From contig NW_019775913.1 of NCBI RefSeq assembly GCF_001039355.2, forward strand, positions 394,020-454,019: a stretch of DNA of 60,000 nt, in the 5' to 3' direction. Source of the stretch: Lingula anatina (taxonomy: Eukaryota; Brachiopoda; Lingulata; Lingulida; Lingulidae). Below, one piece after another: positions 11,283-24,327 of the stretch. A program made the position numbers and the translations under genes. Position 1 is the stretch's first letter. Every line of letters starts with the position of its first letter. Below the pieces are notes generated by a model. It was not told where the DNA came from, searched no databases, and was given only the letters and a program-made list of their open reading frames with translations.

Positions 11283-13260
11283 GATGACGAATGACTTCCA
11301 ATTCTCCGATACATGTATTAAAGGTTTCTGGTACAGACCCCCTTTTCATTTCCGTCTTACAAATAGGAATTTTCCCCTCCTTTCAACTTTGAAAGAACCT
11401 GCTTTAGTCCATACAGTGTACAAAATATTTTGTTTTACAGTTTGGACTAAGCTATTGTCAAATCCACATTTATAATGGAAGTTGTAAGTTCCACTGGTAT
11501 TGCAATTAAGTCGTAGCCTCTTTGTAGTCCTTTGCAGGTAATTACCTCGCGTATAAATAATTTATCTTTTAATCAAATTACAAATACATATCTATGTGTC
11601 ATTAGCCAATTTTGGTAGAAGGATAAAAGCAGCCAACGCGGTTCTGATGACCTTGACCTGGGAGCTAGATCGAGGTTATGAATTTCAGTACTTCCTCTGC
11701 AGCATGTTACATTACAGACACAACAAGATATAGACATAGTCCAAAGATACATCAATATTGCAAAAACGGTGTGTGTTTATACTTGTAACAGCACACACAC
11801 TGAAGTTTAAGGCGTAGTTTTAGCATCCCCCAGCTAACTGAGAGCAGTGCAAAAATGTTTCCAAATATCTTCCAACATGTACGAATCTATGGAATAAAAA
11901 CAAGATTTATTAATCATTATTATCCATGTGTGGACCAAGGGCGCATAAGTACATGAAGTACTTATCAATTTTAGTGTGGCGTACAAGGTTTGCGCCAAGC
12001 AAAAATGCCAAGCGAAACGACAAGAAACATTCTCAACAGCATTGACAACCCTCACAGCCCCCTTCTAGACCCCTTCCCCCACGTTCTATGTCCCCCATCG
12101 TCTCTCACAAAAATCACTTTTGTCCCGCCAGCGGTATCAGTCGGTGTATCCAATCCTACATCGTGATCACCATCGAATATCTCCAGCTATCTACTGAAAT
12201 GCCAAACCGATGCCATGAATATCGTTTGTTTTCAGAACGTTGGGCGCTATTTCTCCTACGACACTTAAAAAGCTGCGGAAGAGCCTCTAAGCAGACACTC
12301 CGCTTGTACACGTGCACTCTCACCCAATCTGGAACTGTTTCTCTGACCTAACAACGTTTATCTATATCGAAAAACTTACCTGTCTACAATATTAGCGTCT
12401 CTCTCAGTGAATTCTGCAGATTAAACATATACAGCCAATGCTACCAGCATGTCACGGCGCGTAGCCACATACAGTATAGTGGTTCAATTCACTTGATATG
12501 GGCCTCCGTTCAACCAACGCCAAGCTAAGGGCGCTCTGGTGGTGATGATACTTTTAAAGTGTCATCTGTGACTGCATAACTTAATTGCATTATGTGCTGT
12601 CAAACCCTCATGTAAACAAGAATATCAATTTTACTGGGAATGTTAACATTTTTCCTTAATTCAAAAAGGTTTAACCTCTCCGAAACTGTTGGAAAAATGA
12701 TAATGTATACACCGTCAGCTTGTTTTCGAGCTTTAATTTATTATTTTCACCGTTTTAATCTCCATAATGAGGGAGGCATCAGAATAATAACTTAGATCTC
12801 AGAATCTGGATTGTAGATAGTAATTCTGCTAATGGCTTTGGGATAAAAGAAGTGCTGAAAGTTAAATTGAAGTTTTGATATCATAATATTATGGTCTATT
12901 GCATATAATGTGCCTTAAAGACTGCTTATTCAAGTCCTGCTTAATTGTTTGCAGCAAGGAATAATTTATAAGTCAAGAGTAACGTTCTTTGTTTTGCTCA
13001 TCTGAACTAGAAAACGTTGCTGCCATTTAAATATTTACATTCTGATCGCAGTTAAAGCTTCAAGCACGGAGCTTATTATTTCAAGCACTGGCACTTATTA
13101 ACCATTGATTTTGATGATAATTTTCTTTAAATACTTTTGATAATTAACTTGGAAAATGGCAACCTATACTGTATATAGGTTGATGGTTAACATGACTGTG
13201 ACAGAAATGTACTGCGGGTGCATGTATTAACGTAAGGAACACAAACGAAGGGCATGTTAA
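11283..13260. repeat. Large direct duplication, copy A (about 2 kb)
   Basis: Collinear with 13530-15522 throughout, with scattered substitutions and small indels (for example a stretch near 12840 replaced in the other copy). It looks like a second allele of the same locus. No coding frame conserved between the copies shows protein-like features. Confidence 0.88.
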
Positions 13261-13527
13261 AGGGTTTGCTTCATGCCGTCAGAATGGCCTGAACGGAACA
13301 TATTCTTCAGAAAACATGCCCAACTAACGATATCTTTATCCAAATACACAAATTAAAAGCTCATTTTGTAAATTTTTGGCTTTAAAAAACGTCCTATTTG
13401 CTCGGCCTGGGAGTTAATGAGCTACGTGGTCACGTGGTCCAATGACGACAATCGAGCCACTGGAGAACAGAGCGTGCTTAGCTGTCAAACCAAGGAGTTA
13501 TAACAGATATAACTCCTTGGTCAAACT
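13261..13527. other. Unique tail between duplication copy A and the n
   Basis: 267 bp that follow copy A but have no counterpart after copy B. They end in a perfect hairpin (13489-13521) and TCAAACT before the n at 13528. This may be haplotype-specific sequence or a contig end. Confidence 0.6.
13489..13521. repeat. Perfect inverted repeat, 14-bp stem and 5-nt loop
   Basis: ACCAAGGAGTTATA, loop ACAGA, then TATAACTCCTTGGT. It sits 6 bp before the ambiguous base at 13528 and could explain a sequencing or assembly stop. Confidence 0.85.
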
Positions 13528-13529
13528 NA

Positions 13530-15522
13530 ATGACGAATGACTTCCAATTCTCCGATACATGTATTAAAGGTTTCTGGTACAGACCCCCTTTTCATTTCCG
13601 TCTTACAAATAGGAATTTTCCCCTCCTTTCAACTTTGAAAGAACCTGCTTTAGTCCATACAGTGTACAAAATATTTTGTTTTACAGTTTGGACTAAGCTA
13701 TTGTCAAATCCGCATTTATAATGGAAGTTGTCAGTTCCACCGGTATTGCAATTAAGTCGTAGCCTCTTTGTAGTCCTTCGCAGTTAATTACCTCGCGTAT
13801 ATATAATTTATCTTTAAATCAAATTACAAATACATATCTATGTGCCATTAGCCAATTTTGGTAGAAGGATAAAAGCAGCCAACGCGGTTCTGATGACCTT
13901 GACCTGGGAGCTAGATCGAGGTTATGAATTTCAGTACTTCGTCTGCAGTATGTAACATTACAGACACAACAAGATATAGACATAGTACAAAGATACATCA
14001 ATATTGCAAAAACGGTGTATGTTTATACTTGCAACAGTACACACACTGAAGTTTAAGGCGTAGTTTTAGCATCCCCCAGCCAACTGAGAGCAGTGCAAAA
14101 ATGTTTCCAGATATCTTCCAACATGTACGAATCTATGGAATAAAAACAAGATTTATTAATATCCATGTGTGGACCAAGGGCGCATAAGTACATGAAGTAC
14201 TTATCAATTTGAGTGTGGCGTACAAGGTTTGTGCCAAGCAAAAATGCCAAGCGAAACGACAAGAAACATTTTCAACAGCATTGACCCCCCTCACAGCCCC
14301 CCCCCTCTTCTAGACCCCCTCCCCCACGTTCTATGTCCCCCATCGTCTCTCACAAAAATCACTTTTGTCCCGCCAGCGGTATCAGTCGGTGTATCCAATC
14401 CTACATCGTGATCACCATCGAATATCTCCAGCTATCTACTGAAATGCCAAACCGATGCCATGAATATCGTTTGTTTTCAGAACGTCGGGCGCTATTTCTC
14501 CTACGACACTTAAAAAGCTGCGGAAGAGCCTCTATGCAGACACTCCGCTTGTACACGTGCACTCTCACCCAATCTGGGACTGTTTCTCTGACCTAACAAC
14601 GTTTATCTATATCGAAAAACTTACCTGTCTACAATATTAGCGTCTCTCTCAGTGAATTCTGCAGATTAAACATATACAGCCAATGCTACCAGCATGTGAC
14701 GGCGCGTAGCCACATACAGTATAGTGGTTCAATTCACTTGATATGGGCCTCCGTTCAACCAACGCCAAGCTAAGGGCGCTCTGGTGGTGATGATACTTTT
14801 AAAGTGTCATCCGTGACTGCGTAACTTAATTGCATTATGTGCGGTCAAACCCTCATGTAAACAAGAATATCAATTTTACTGGGAATGTTAACATTTTTCC
14901 TTAATTCAAAAAGGTTTAACCTCTCCGAAACTGTTGGCAAAATGATAATGTATACACCGTCAGCTTGTTTTCGAGCTTTAATTTATTATTTTCACCGTTT
15001 TAATCTCCATAATGAGGGAGGCATCAGAATAATAACTTAGATATCAGAATCTGGATTGTAGATAATAATTCTGTTAATGGCTTTGGGTATGGTGTATAAT
15101 CATGATAAAAGAAGTGTCCCAACTTTAATTGAAGTTTTGATATCATCATATTATGGTCTATTGCATATAATGTGCCTTAAAGACTGCTTATTCAAGTCCC
15201 GCTTAATTGTTTGCAGCAAGGAATAATTTATAAGTCAAGAGTAACGTTCTTTGTTTTGCTCATCTGAACTAGAAAACGTTGCTGCCATTTAAATATTTAC
15301 ATTCTGATCGCAGTTAAAGCTTCAAGCACGGAGTTTATTATTTCAAGCACTGGCACTTATTAACCATTGATTTTGATGATAATTTTCTTAAAATACTTTT
15401 GATAATTAACTTGGAAAATGGCAACCTATACTGTATATAGGTTGATGGTTAACATGACTGTGACAGAAATGTACTGCGGGTGCATGTATTAACGTAAGGA
15501 ACACAAACGAAGGGCATGTTAA
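13530..15522. repeat. Large direct duplication, copy B (about 2 kb)
   Basis: Partner of 11283-13260. It starts directly after the n and continues into unique sequence on the right. Confidence 0.88.
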
Positions 15523-16507
15523 TCATTTGTGCGGTATCTTAAGAACAACTAAGTCTTTATAGTTATTGTATAATTTAATTAACAACCAAACGAAAAAAAG
15601 AAATAACTGAATAAATAAATAAAATGAATGAATGAATAAATAAAATGAATGAATAAAATAAATGAATGATATTTTCTACATTTTATTAAGAAAATACATA
15701 TATGTACACAGAATATTAGCGAACCGGAAGCGTTTTTTCTTCCAACATTGAGCGTGCGTGCTCTTTTACAATTCCAGCTAATTGGAAACCGCCAGTAAGA
15801 GATTTAAATTCTTCAAGTTGAGGAAAATCATGTAAGGCACAGGTGATTTGAGACGAATTTTGCGAAGATCTGCAAAGTTGGTGGCTTTTGTTTTATATAC
15901 CGGGCATACATGTAATAGTAATACTCGAGTTGCCCTTGGCAGTCATCCGGGCGGTTACATCAGAAATGGGAGGTGAAAAGGTACAACCTACAAATACGTG
16001 TGCTGAATGTTTAATTACACTCGGTAAAATTGTTCCACAAATATTTACACTCGTTAAGAATTTAAAAGTCACATTACCAGCACAATACCTTCCTACAAAA
16101 TGAAATAAAGTGTAAATGAGTATAAATAAATGAATAAATAAAGTGTAAGTGTGTAAGGTTTTTACTATGACGGCGACGCAGGTGAGTATTAACCTCATTC
16201 ACCATAGTTAAGTGAAATGAAAATGCACCAAAATATTGAATGTCATCGACCGTTTTCCTATTCAACAATTCATAACCTGAATTTTCGATGTTTAGAATAT
16301 CAAAACGAAAGGAAGCTGATATTGAGATACCGCTTTTTGTCGTAGAAATGTGTTAGGTGTGATTGAAAAGAAGCGCACTGGCTCAACTGTCGCAATCACT
16401 GTGAAAAGTTTCTTGGTGGAGTAATATTGCCTTTTACGAAGTAATAATGCTTGCCATCCTTGAAATCTTGAAACGAGGCTGGCGAAAGTGAGTAACGTCA
16501 TACGAGA

Positions 16508-16549
<42 letters not shown>

Positions 16550-18515
16550 CGAGAATTTGCATGAAGAGGGGTTAACTTTTTAGCAATAATTTTTAAGAGC
16601 GGTCACTCAAGAGACTTCAAACTTTCCCAGGCGGTTCGCGCTGATACGGACCAAACCTGCAGAAATAAATCTTATACTTTTCTAATCCCCGGTGAATGTT
16701 CACTACAATTATCAGAATAAATAAGAGTTAGAGTATCATTTTTTATTTATTTTAAGGCACATTACGTTATCTGAATCCCTTCTTTGGTTCCGATGTCAGC
16801 CGTCTCATTGTTGAATATAATCTATCGAAAACAGCATCTCTTCATGTATTCTGATCTCGGCGACGGCAGTTCGAAAGGAAACCTATTATACGTATACTCA
16901 CGTCTTTATTACATTTGCGGGACCTAGGTACAAATAAAAAGTATTCATGTGAGATATTTACCCTCCAGATAGACCAATATTTACACCCACCAGGTACGTG
17001 ATTCTTTAAAGGATTTTTTTCCTAATCCATACATTCTTCAAGGTGATAGTCTTATTTAATAGTCATGTCATGCGATGTTTTCTAAGCCGCGCGTAAGTGT
17101 AAACAGAAAACATTCAATATTTTTTCTACCCTGGTATAAGGACTTGAACAATCATGTAACCAAAGTACACCACAATAGGAGTTATTAAAAATCTCTTTCC
17201 TTACGTACGTAATTAAATAAGGACTCTTATTAAAATTCAAACAGCAGTTGCTATACACGATTTACAGATACTCTTAATCAATAAAATGACACGTGTCTTG
17301 ATGACCTGGACCATATTAAAAATAATCTTTTTGTTCATTTAAAGATATGAATCTTGCCCTCTTTTGTGTTATTGCTTACTTTACGTGACGTCAACGGACC
17401 GATCACTCATCATTCATTCTGCTACCAAAGCGACGCATGTGCCCCTTTTTTTACGACATCAGCGCTACCAGTTTCATGGTCTTTGAGTGATCAGAAAGGA
17501 TGCCGTCAGTGTAGAGGGGAGGTTTACGTACAGAAGTCGTGAAACAAGACCTTGCATCCAGAAATAGTCGCGATGACTATATATATCACGCCCATCTATC
17601 AACAACCTGTACTGCATTACTAACTTTAAAAAACATGGACTAGATTTGCTTAAATCGATATAAGCCTAGTCGTGATAAATATCCAATATAGCTAATAACA
17701 TCAACAGAACATGTCCACAATGCAAAGAAAACTTGTGGCAAGATATGAATCATGTGGCACATCTGATCATATATAACCATTGATGCATCATTGCCTTGTG
17801 AGGTGTTTTTGAAATATGTTTTCGTGTCAAATATTTTTTCTCTCTCAGTTCATCACGCTGCCTGGAGGCACTGTGCTTCAATTAGCTAAATCACTGAGGC
17901 AGTCCCAGAGGGGGGATTTAAGGTTAACCCGGGGGTGGAGGGAGTGTCAGGGTCAATATCCTATATTGCTTTTGACCATAAATTGCCAACATTTTCGAGT
18001 GTTTTTCGTTAATTACTCGTAGCGTTTAGTACATGTATAGTTTAATCAGTTAAAGAAATATTCGTTTTTTTATGCAAAACTACGTGTGTGGTCTCTCAAA
18101 GATGGTAATACTTGCCTGTGTGTAGATATAGGCGGGCATTGGTGCATTCCCGATTTTAGCCTTCAGCCACATATTCATTTTTTTGTGAGAAACAAATCTT
18201 CTGTAAAATAAACACCCCATAGTTTAAGTGCAGTTCCAACATCTATCATATGCTAGTACCACAACTGAACTTCAGAAAAGGAAAGCCAGGTTAATGAAGT
18301 TTGTTATCTTTTTAATGTTCTCGACCATTCCATATGTCCCGTATTAAAGAATACTAAAACTTCGTTTAAAATCTTTACCTATTCTCGGTCTACATCAAGT
18401 TATTTTGTGTAACGGGCTATAATTATTGTGCAGATGCATACTACGCCAAACGTTCTCACTCGGGTAACTGCGTTAACCATTTTATGTATTGTGTACCCTG
18501 TTGCTTCTAATGACT
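15523..18515. other. Intergenic, nothing recognised
   Basis: Contains AAAT/GAAT simple repeats at 15600-15670, TAAA-rich sequence at 16100-16145 and a pure A run of nearly 40 nt near 16510. The longest open frame (15893-16198, minus) has no recognisable features. Confidence 0.4.
16510..16547. repeat. Poly-A tract
   Basis: An uninterrupted run of nearly 40 A. There is no retroposed coding sequence recognisable on its left side and no clear target duplication. Confidence 0.85.
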
Positions 18516-18518
18516 CCC

Positions 18519-18657
18519 TCCTACCCTCTACCAGTGCCGCAGTTATTATTGTGGACATTTTTCGCTGAGGCGACATCAGACCAAAATGACTGTCTATTTA
18601 TCTAGAGACATCTGTGAATATCTGTGGAAAATCAATCTGTCGCTCTGGTAGAGGGTA
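18519..18657. mobile_element. Small inverted-repeat element, CTACCCTCTACCAG ends
   Basis: Begins CTACCCTCTACCAG and ends CTGGTAGAGGGTA, the inverted complement, with about 110 bp between. A diverged copy in opposite orientation is at about 31045-31157, sharing the GGATATTCACAGAT-like core. No coding capacity. Confidence 0.6.
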
Positions 18658-18659
18658 AC

Positions 18660-19636
18660 ACCCCCCCTCCCCGGGGCCAATCGCTCAGAGTGGCATTAGG
18701 CAAGTATACAATGGCAGACCCAGGAGGGCATCGCCTTAGCCCTTGAGAAACATGTACCCGCGTCTCTAATTCTTCTCTTTCAAAAATAATAAAAACAGTA
18801 TAATTAGCGAAATAAGACGTTGCAGTAAAATTGTCCTCACCCAATATTTTAAATTGCCTGAGGCCAAGCGATGCAAACATTTTTATCATTCTTGTACATG
18901 TATTTCCGCTGCACACGTGCTAGTGATGCTTAAGTAAGAGAATGCAAAATGTTGAATAGAGGTGTAGTCATGAGTTGCGATTAAAAAAAATCGAAAAAGA
19001 TTACCACTATCAAGCGCTAACGGTGGGAGAATAATTGATCTAAGACGACAATTATACAAACAGTATTTTAATATTAAAATGGGAAATAGTAAGTAAACGC
19101 TGGACTTTAAAGGAAATACAGGTATATACTGTATTAGAAGTACAGTTAAAATGCCATTAAAAGCTCTGTATTACAGTAGTCTACACGGCACGTCGGGTAG
19201 ATCTTATGACTGACCGAGGTTAAGTATTGAACACAAATAATGTGTTTACTTTGCCTATTGTCCTCTACGCTGTCCTGTCCTCTCGTGAATGTGTCACCAA
19301 ATAAAGCGACAGGACATTAAGTGTTCAACACGGTAGTTTTCTCGACTACTGATGCCAGACCAGAAAAAGTGAGGGTCACCTTGCAGTAAGAGAGAGAGGT
19401 ACAACTGGGAATAAGACATAGGTGTTCTCGCGTTCTGCCTTCACATTTCACAGACGAGGATTGTCTGAACTTCCAGACCAAAATCTCGATCATCTTTGAT
19501 GCAAGATATATCAGTACTAGTCCACTAGAAAGCAGTGTGTTAATAATATCTGGCTATTAGGCATGAGTATGCAATAATTTCCAAGCCACGGGAGTGGAGG
19601 AAATTCCTCGAGTACTGCACAGTGGGTAGTTATAGG
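18660..19636. other. Intergenic, nothing recognised
   Basis: No gene, RNA or clear repeat seen. Confidence 0.4.
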
Positions 19637-19804
19637 CAGGCCCGTAGCCAGCAATTTCAAAAGGGGGGTTCTTTTTCTGAAAAAGTGGACCTTTTCCCAT
19701 AAAAACGTCATGTATCTAGATCAAATTTTACCCAGAGTTGACATTTTCCCAGCAAAAGGGGCGGTTCTTTCGAACCCCCCGAAACCTCCTGGCTACGGAA
19801 CCTG
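19637..19804. mobile_element. 168-bp MITE, CAGGCCCGTAGCCAG family
   Basis: Starts CAGGCCCGTAGCCAGC and ends in the diverged complement GGCTACGGAACCTG. Flanked by ATAGG on both sides (19632-19636 and 19805-19809), a perfect 5-bp target duplication. A second copy in opposite orientation lies 148 bp downstream. Confidence 0.8.
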
Positions 19805-19952
19805 ATAGGTGTAAACCAGTACCCTTTCTAAACATAAAGAAGTGTAACATTATGTCTCTGTTGCTGACGTGGGGAGTTGAAAACAAAGTTTTGTCCAGCA
19901 AAAGTAGCGCAATGTCTTGTTGTCTATCCTAAAGAAGAACTCATTCGGGGAT

Positions 19953-20135
19953 CAGGCCCGTAGCCAGGGGGGGGGGGGGGGTTCCGGGGGTTCGAAATAA
20001 CCACCCCTTTTGCTGGGAAAAGGTCCACTCTGGGTAAAATTGTATCTACCTGTATGTACATGAAGTTTTTTATGGGAAAAGGTCCACTTTTTCAGAAAAA
20101 GAACACCCCTTTTTAAATTGCTGGCTACGGGCCTG
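19953..20135. mobile_element. 183-bp MITE, CAGGCCCGTAGCCAG family, inverted relative to the first
   Basis: Starts CAGGCCCGTAGCCAG and ends CTGGCTACGGGCCTG, exact inverted complements. Flanked by GGGAT on both sides (19948-19952 and 20136-20140), a perfect 5-bp target duplication. A long G run follows the left end. Confidence 0.85.
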
Positions 20136-20140
20136 GGGAT

Positions 20141-20569
20141 GCATTTTTTCTTTTAGCCTGACCTTACTGCAATCACAGCATTCCTCTAGTGAAGTAAGTC
20201 AACAGAGAGACCCCGTTGGACCTCAGGCGTGTGAATATGTGTTATATTTTCGGGATCGTCTTCATAGCAGATTTTAAGCCTGTATCAATTTAGCTTTTTA
20301 AAGTGTAGTACACTTTTAACTCAGAACTGAGGAAACCAGTTTTCAATCGGGTCATTGAATTGACCAATTTCATGGCAAATAACGCAGGTAAGGCGACGTG
20401 CTTGCCTCAAGGAAAAGTCCCGGGATGCTAATAGACCCCTCAAATAGATGGCAAGTAACCTGTGCTACTTGAACTAAGTGGTATGATAGAAGAAATGCTT
20501 CTATAATCTATATGCTCAGAATACGATATAGCATAAATAAACAAAAAATAAAATAAATAAATAATCAAA

Positions 20570-20620
<51 letters not shown>

Positions 20621-21700
20621 AAAATACATATATGAAAAAATAAAATGTTAAGTATGAATATTGACAAAAAATAAATAATGACTTAAAATGGAAAAGAATA
20701 GATATTTAAAGAAATCTGAGGAACGCGCCTGTTTAAACAAACGTCTCAAATCCTTGTGATAAAAGACCCTAAAAGGGTTTTAGGAAAATGTACTTATACA
20801 GACAACATATTGATGAGGCCCCAAATAGCAGATCATATCCCTCTTCAGGTACAAATAACATAGGTGATTCAATACTGTAGAGGGGGTCCTATTCTTAATA
20901 CCCATGACCCGCCAATACACGTATACTGTGTACTTTGTATATATGTATAAGACATGGAGGTGACCTTTTTGCTTGACAAGGCTTTGGATGCAACCAAATA
21001 TACTTGTGACACCAGGCGGAACGAAAAAAATTATTTAAAGGTATATCTTGCGCTTTTGAAAAGGTCTTGGAAGATTATTTCTATTAAAAGACTTAAAAGA
21101 CTTCAGACCGTAAAAAAAAATTAAAAAATCAAAATAACGAAACCGATAAAAATCCTTAAATAAAACTATCTGCTGTCGATCATTAAAGCATGAGAACAAG
21201 ACGTTTTGGATTCACTTCTTTTTACTTAGATATGATCTAAAATATCAACTCCATATACTGGGAAAGGTCGAGCATAGATTCGTGAGAAAGAGATAGTTGC
21301 TACTTTTTTCGAGTAAATAAGATTTTGGCCTGTAAATCCCGTATACAATACCTCTAAGTTTGAAGTACAGGTAGCTCACAGTAAATCGAAACGACCTGTG
21401 CTTTGATGATTAGGTAAAGTCTGGTGTATTCTTCGGTACGTACTTTTTTGTTCTGTATTTTGACAACCAGGTTGATTCCGGGACAGCTAAACATGTTATT
21501 ATTTTTATTACTATTATAGAGAGTCCACACGTTTACAATCGACATGTGACTTGTTCTTCGGTTTCCTAATACTCGCCGAACAATACAAACTACAAGCATC
21601 CCCCCCACACATTTTGAGACTTTAAATAAAGGTGTTAAATATTTGGAAAAGTGTCACCTGAAACAAAGCATCAAGGGCCATCAGTGTTGCTTGTTGCTGC
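20141..21700. other. Intergenic, nothing recognised
   Basis: Contains an (AAAT)n microsatellite at about 20541-20621, which produces an artificial I/Y/L-rich frame on the minus strand. No gene seen. Confidence 0.4.
20541..20621. repeat. (AAAT)n microsatellite
   Basis: Near-perfect tandem AAAT units over about 80 bp. Confidence 0.9.
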
Positions 21701-21779
21701 GTTTGTTTGGGGGGGGGGGGGCACAGTATAAGGCTACCAGCTAAAGTGCCATGAAAAGGTCCGCATACTTCATCTCAAT

Positions 21780-22081
21780 TACGCCATCCGATTTTCTTTC
21801 TTCCCCTCAAAACACCTTTTGTTGACGTTAAGTCGACATCGATTGTTAAATAGAACGCGCGGATCACGTGATCTCAGGTAAAGCTTACAATGTACAGTGA
21901 GAGAGTGTGAGACATTTAACGATTGCGAACCATTGCACTGCGCACCGAGGTCGAAAGCAGCCATTTTGTCCTCGGTCAACGCTCGTAGCTAGAAGCGTCG
22001 CATTCAACGAGATTTTTTAGCACCTCACTGCACGCGTCGCATTATATGGAGATAAGATTGTCGTGAGAGGGAAAATACAAA
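21780..22081 (+). promoter_or_regulatory. Putative promoter and 5' UTR of the multidomain receptor
   Basis: This stretch is richer in CpG than its surroundings and sits directly before a well-contexted start codon. It holds the palindrome GATCACGTGATC (21862-21873, an E-box) and GCAGCCATTTTGTC (21957-21970), which resembles a YY1 site. The transcription start is unknown and no convincing TATA box was found. Confidence 0.4.
21862..21873. promoter_or_regulatory. 12-bp palindromic E-box
   Basis: GATCACGTGATC contains TCACGTGA, the core bound by USF/MITF/TFE-type bHLH-zip factors in animals. It lies about 210 bp before the receptor start codon. Function is inference. Confidence 0.35.
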
Positions 22082-22175
22082 ATGGCTTCGAAACGAACCC
22101 AGCTGATAACTGCCGTGGCTTTCCTTATCTTGTGTCAAGTGTGGACTGGTGGCCTGTCTCAGACCCAGAACCCGG
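22082..22175 (+). CDS. Receptor exon 1: signal peptide
   Basis: ATG in the context CAAAATGG. Reads MASKRTQLITAVAFLILCQV, a basic start then a hydrophobic core, with likely cleavage near GGLS/QTQ. Donor GTAAGT, phase 1. Confidence 0.82.
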
Positions 22176-24257
22176 GTAAGTGACACCTTTAAAGTATTTA
22201 CATCTTAGCGGCCAGGTGTGGTCTCCAACGGGAGAGGGGTGTGTTAACCCTCACTTACTATCTACAGGTAGATCTTACTCAGACAGCTTGCTTCAAACTA
22301 CAGCGCTAGATCTAGATCCTGGTCTCATTTAATATGAACTCGATACAGGTGTATCTGTCATGACAAACGTCGAACTGGTCCATGTAATCGCCTTGCACAG
22401 ATCTTGTTGAAGTTACACTCGAGTATTTTGGGTTGAATACTGGTTAATCAAGAACTAAAAGCGATCCAATGTATACGTGAGTAAAGGGTTAGTTGTGCCC
22501 AACAATAGAAAGCGATCCCAGACCTGTTTTTGACACCTGTAAATGCAATTTAAATGACCGCCGAGGCATTGCTACCCGTAAGACGTCCAAAAAATACAAA
22601 TATACTGTACACGTATGTCATCTCGTGAGAGAAGGGTTATGTACCTGACAATAACTTGTTTTTGACACCTTTTATGTAATTTAAATGACCGCCGAGGTGT
22701 AAGTACTCCTACCCGTAAGGCGTTCACAAAATACACTTATGTAAATATACAAATATACATGTATGTCTTTAGTTGCATAACTTGGACTTAAGTAGGTTTT
22801 ACTCTCGATAGGCCAATTTCGAATACCACCCGGGTAAAAACTGACCTGTTCTATAAGGCTTCTCACAGGGCTTAAGGTGTGGCCGGGTCACCTATGTGCG
22901 ACGCATTCATTCGTGTTTGCAATTCTATACGTTAACAAAACACTGGAATTGTATCTGTCCTAAACAATATTGTACATGGTACAGAAGACTGTTGATCTCC
23001 GCGGGGTTGCGGAGGATTTTCCAAATTATCTGTTTTCTCAACTCTTGTTATAAAATACTGCAACGTTTCAAGGGACAGCATGGCGCAGGCGTGTCAGGGG
23101 GAAGTTGTGCATGCACAGGGGTGTATATATGTAGTATATGTGTTTGTAAATGTATATGTATATGTATCTGTATCTGTATCTGCGTGCATGCCTTGGTGGG
23201 GGGGGGGGGACGTATTAAAGACAACATGTGAAGGGCGAAAATTGAGGATGGTTTTTCAAGATATCAAAGTTGTATACGAAACACAGTGCATTGAGATCAC
23301 TCTATGCAATATATGGACCGGTTCTAAACTGTGTCGCTCTTATGGACTACCAGTGAAATGTACGTAGAGAATTTGACTATGTCTAAAATGTAGTTTATTT
23401 ATCTCCGTCATATTGAATGCTATATTCACACAGCAAAGGAAATCAGTTAGGAAATATATTTCATGTACATGTTCATCATGTATAGATCTGATCATTATTC
23501 AAGATGACTGGCCATGAAATTCGCACGCTATGAGGAAATTTTCGTGCGTTAACGTACAGATATATGAACTGCGGGTGTTCTTGCATAATTTTGATAATTT
23601 TCTTCCTGCGTCTTACATGCATCACCGCATGTTCTTATTTTCCCTATTTCTTTATATTGGTGAGTTAGAAATGAAAGATATTAAGCCCCCCCCCCCCTCC
23701 AAGACAAAACCCCACCCCCTTCCCAGAAAATTACCCATTTTATTGACATCCGCATTTTTACATGTGTGTGTGCTCACTTGAATTGTATGTTTAGTTTTTC
23801 TAACCGCTTCCAGTATCTTGTAAAATGTAATGTGTATAATTTCGGCCATGACTGCATTTTGTTGATGTCACCCCCTTCCCCATATATTGTCGTTTGACAA
23901 GTGACAGGTTCGCCAGAGGAGAGAAATGCCTTACCTTGACCAAGGTGTCTTTGTAATATTGAATTATACGTACGAAATAGATAAATAAATGGACAAAGAT
24001 AAGTAGATAAATAAAAAAAAGATTCAAGTGAAGATATTAATACAAAGATGACATTAAGGAAATTAATGGATAAATAAAAATTATGAATGAATGGATAAAG
24101 AAATATAAATAAGTGAAAAACAAAAAAGATTAAATAAATGAATAAATAAATGCATCAATATACATCATTTACAGCATAGACGTTGCACATGTGCTTCCAG
24201 TGCCACTTTTTTGTGCATAGAGTAGTAAATACATACGGGGCACATGTTCTTCAAGCC

Positions 24258-24327
<70 letters not shown>

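Noticed and set aside
12088-12351. A frame of 87 codons found in both copies of the 2-kb duplication
   Set aside because: Its conservation only reflects the duplication. The protein has no recognisable features, and G-run indels nearby show no frame constraint.
16510-16547. Poly-A tract as the tail of a processed pseudogene or SINE
   Set aside because: The sequence on its left has no recognisable gene or SINE promoter boxes and no target duplication was seen.
21779-21979. Divergent minus-strand frame starting MTEDKMAAF over the putative receptor promoter
   Set aside because: The start context is good, but the sequence has no recognisable features and the region is better explained as promoter and 5' UTR.
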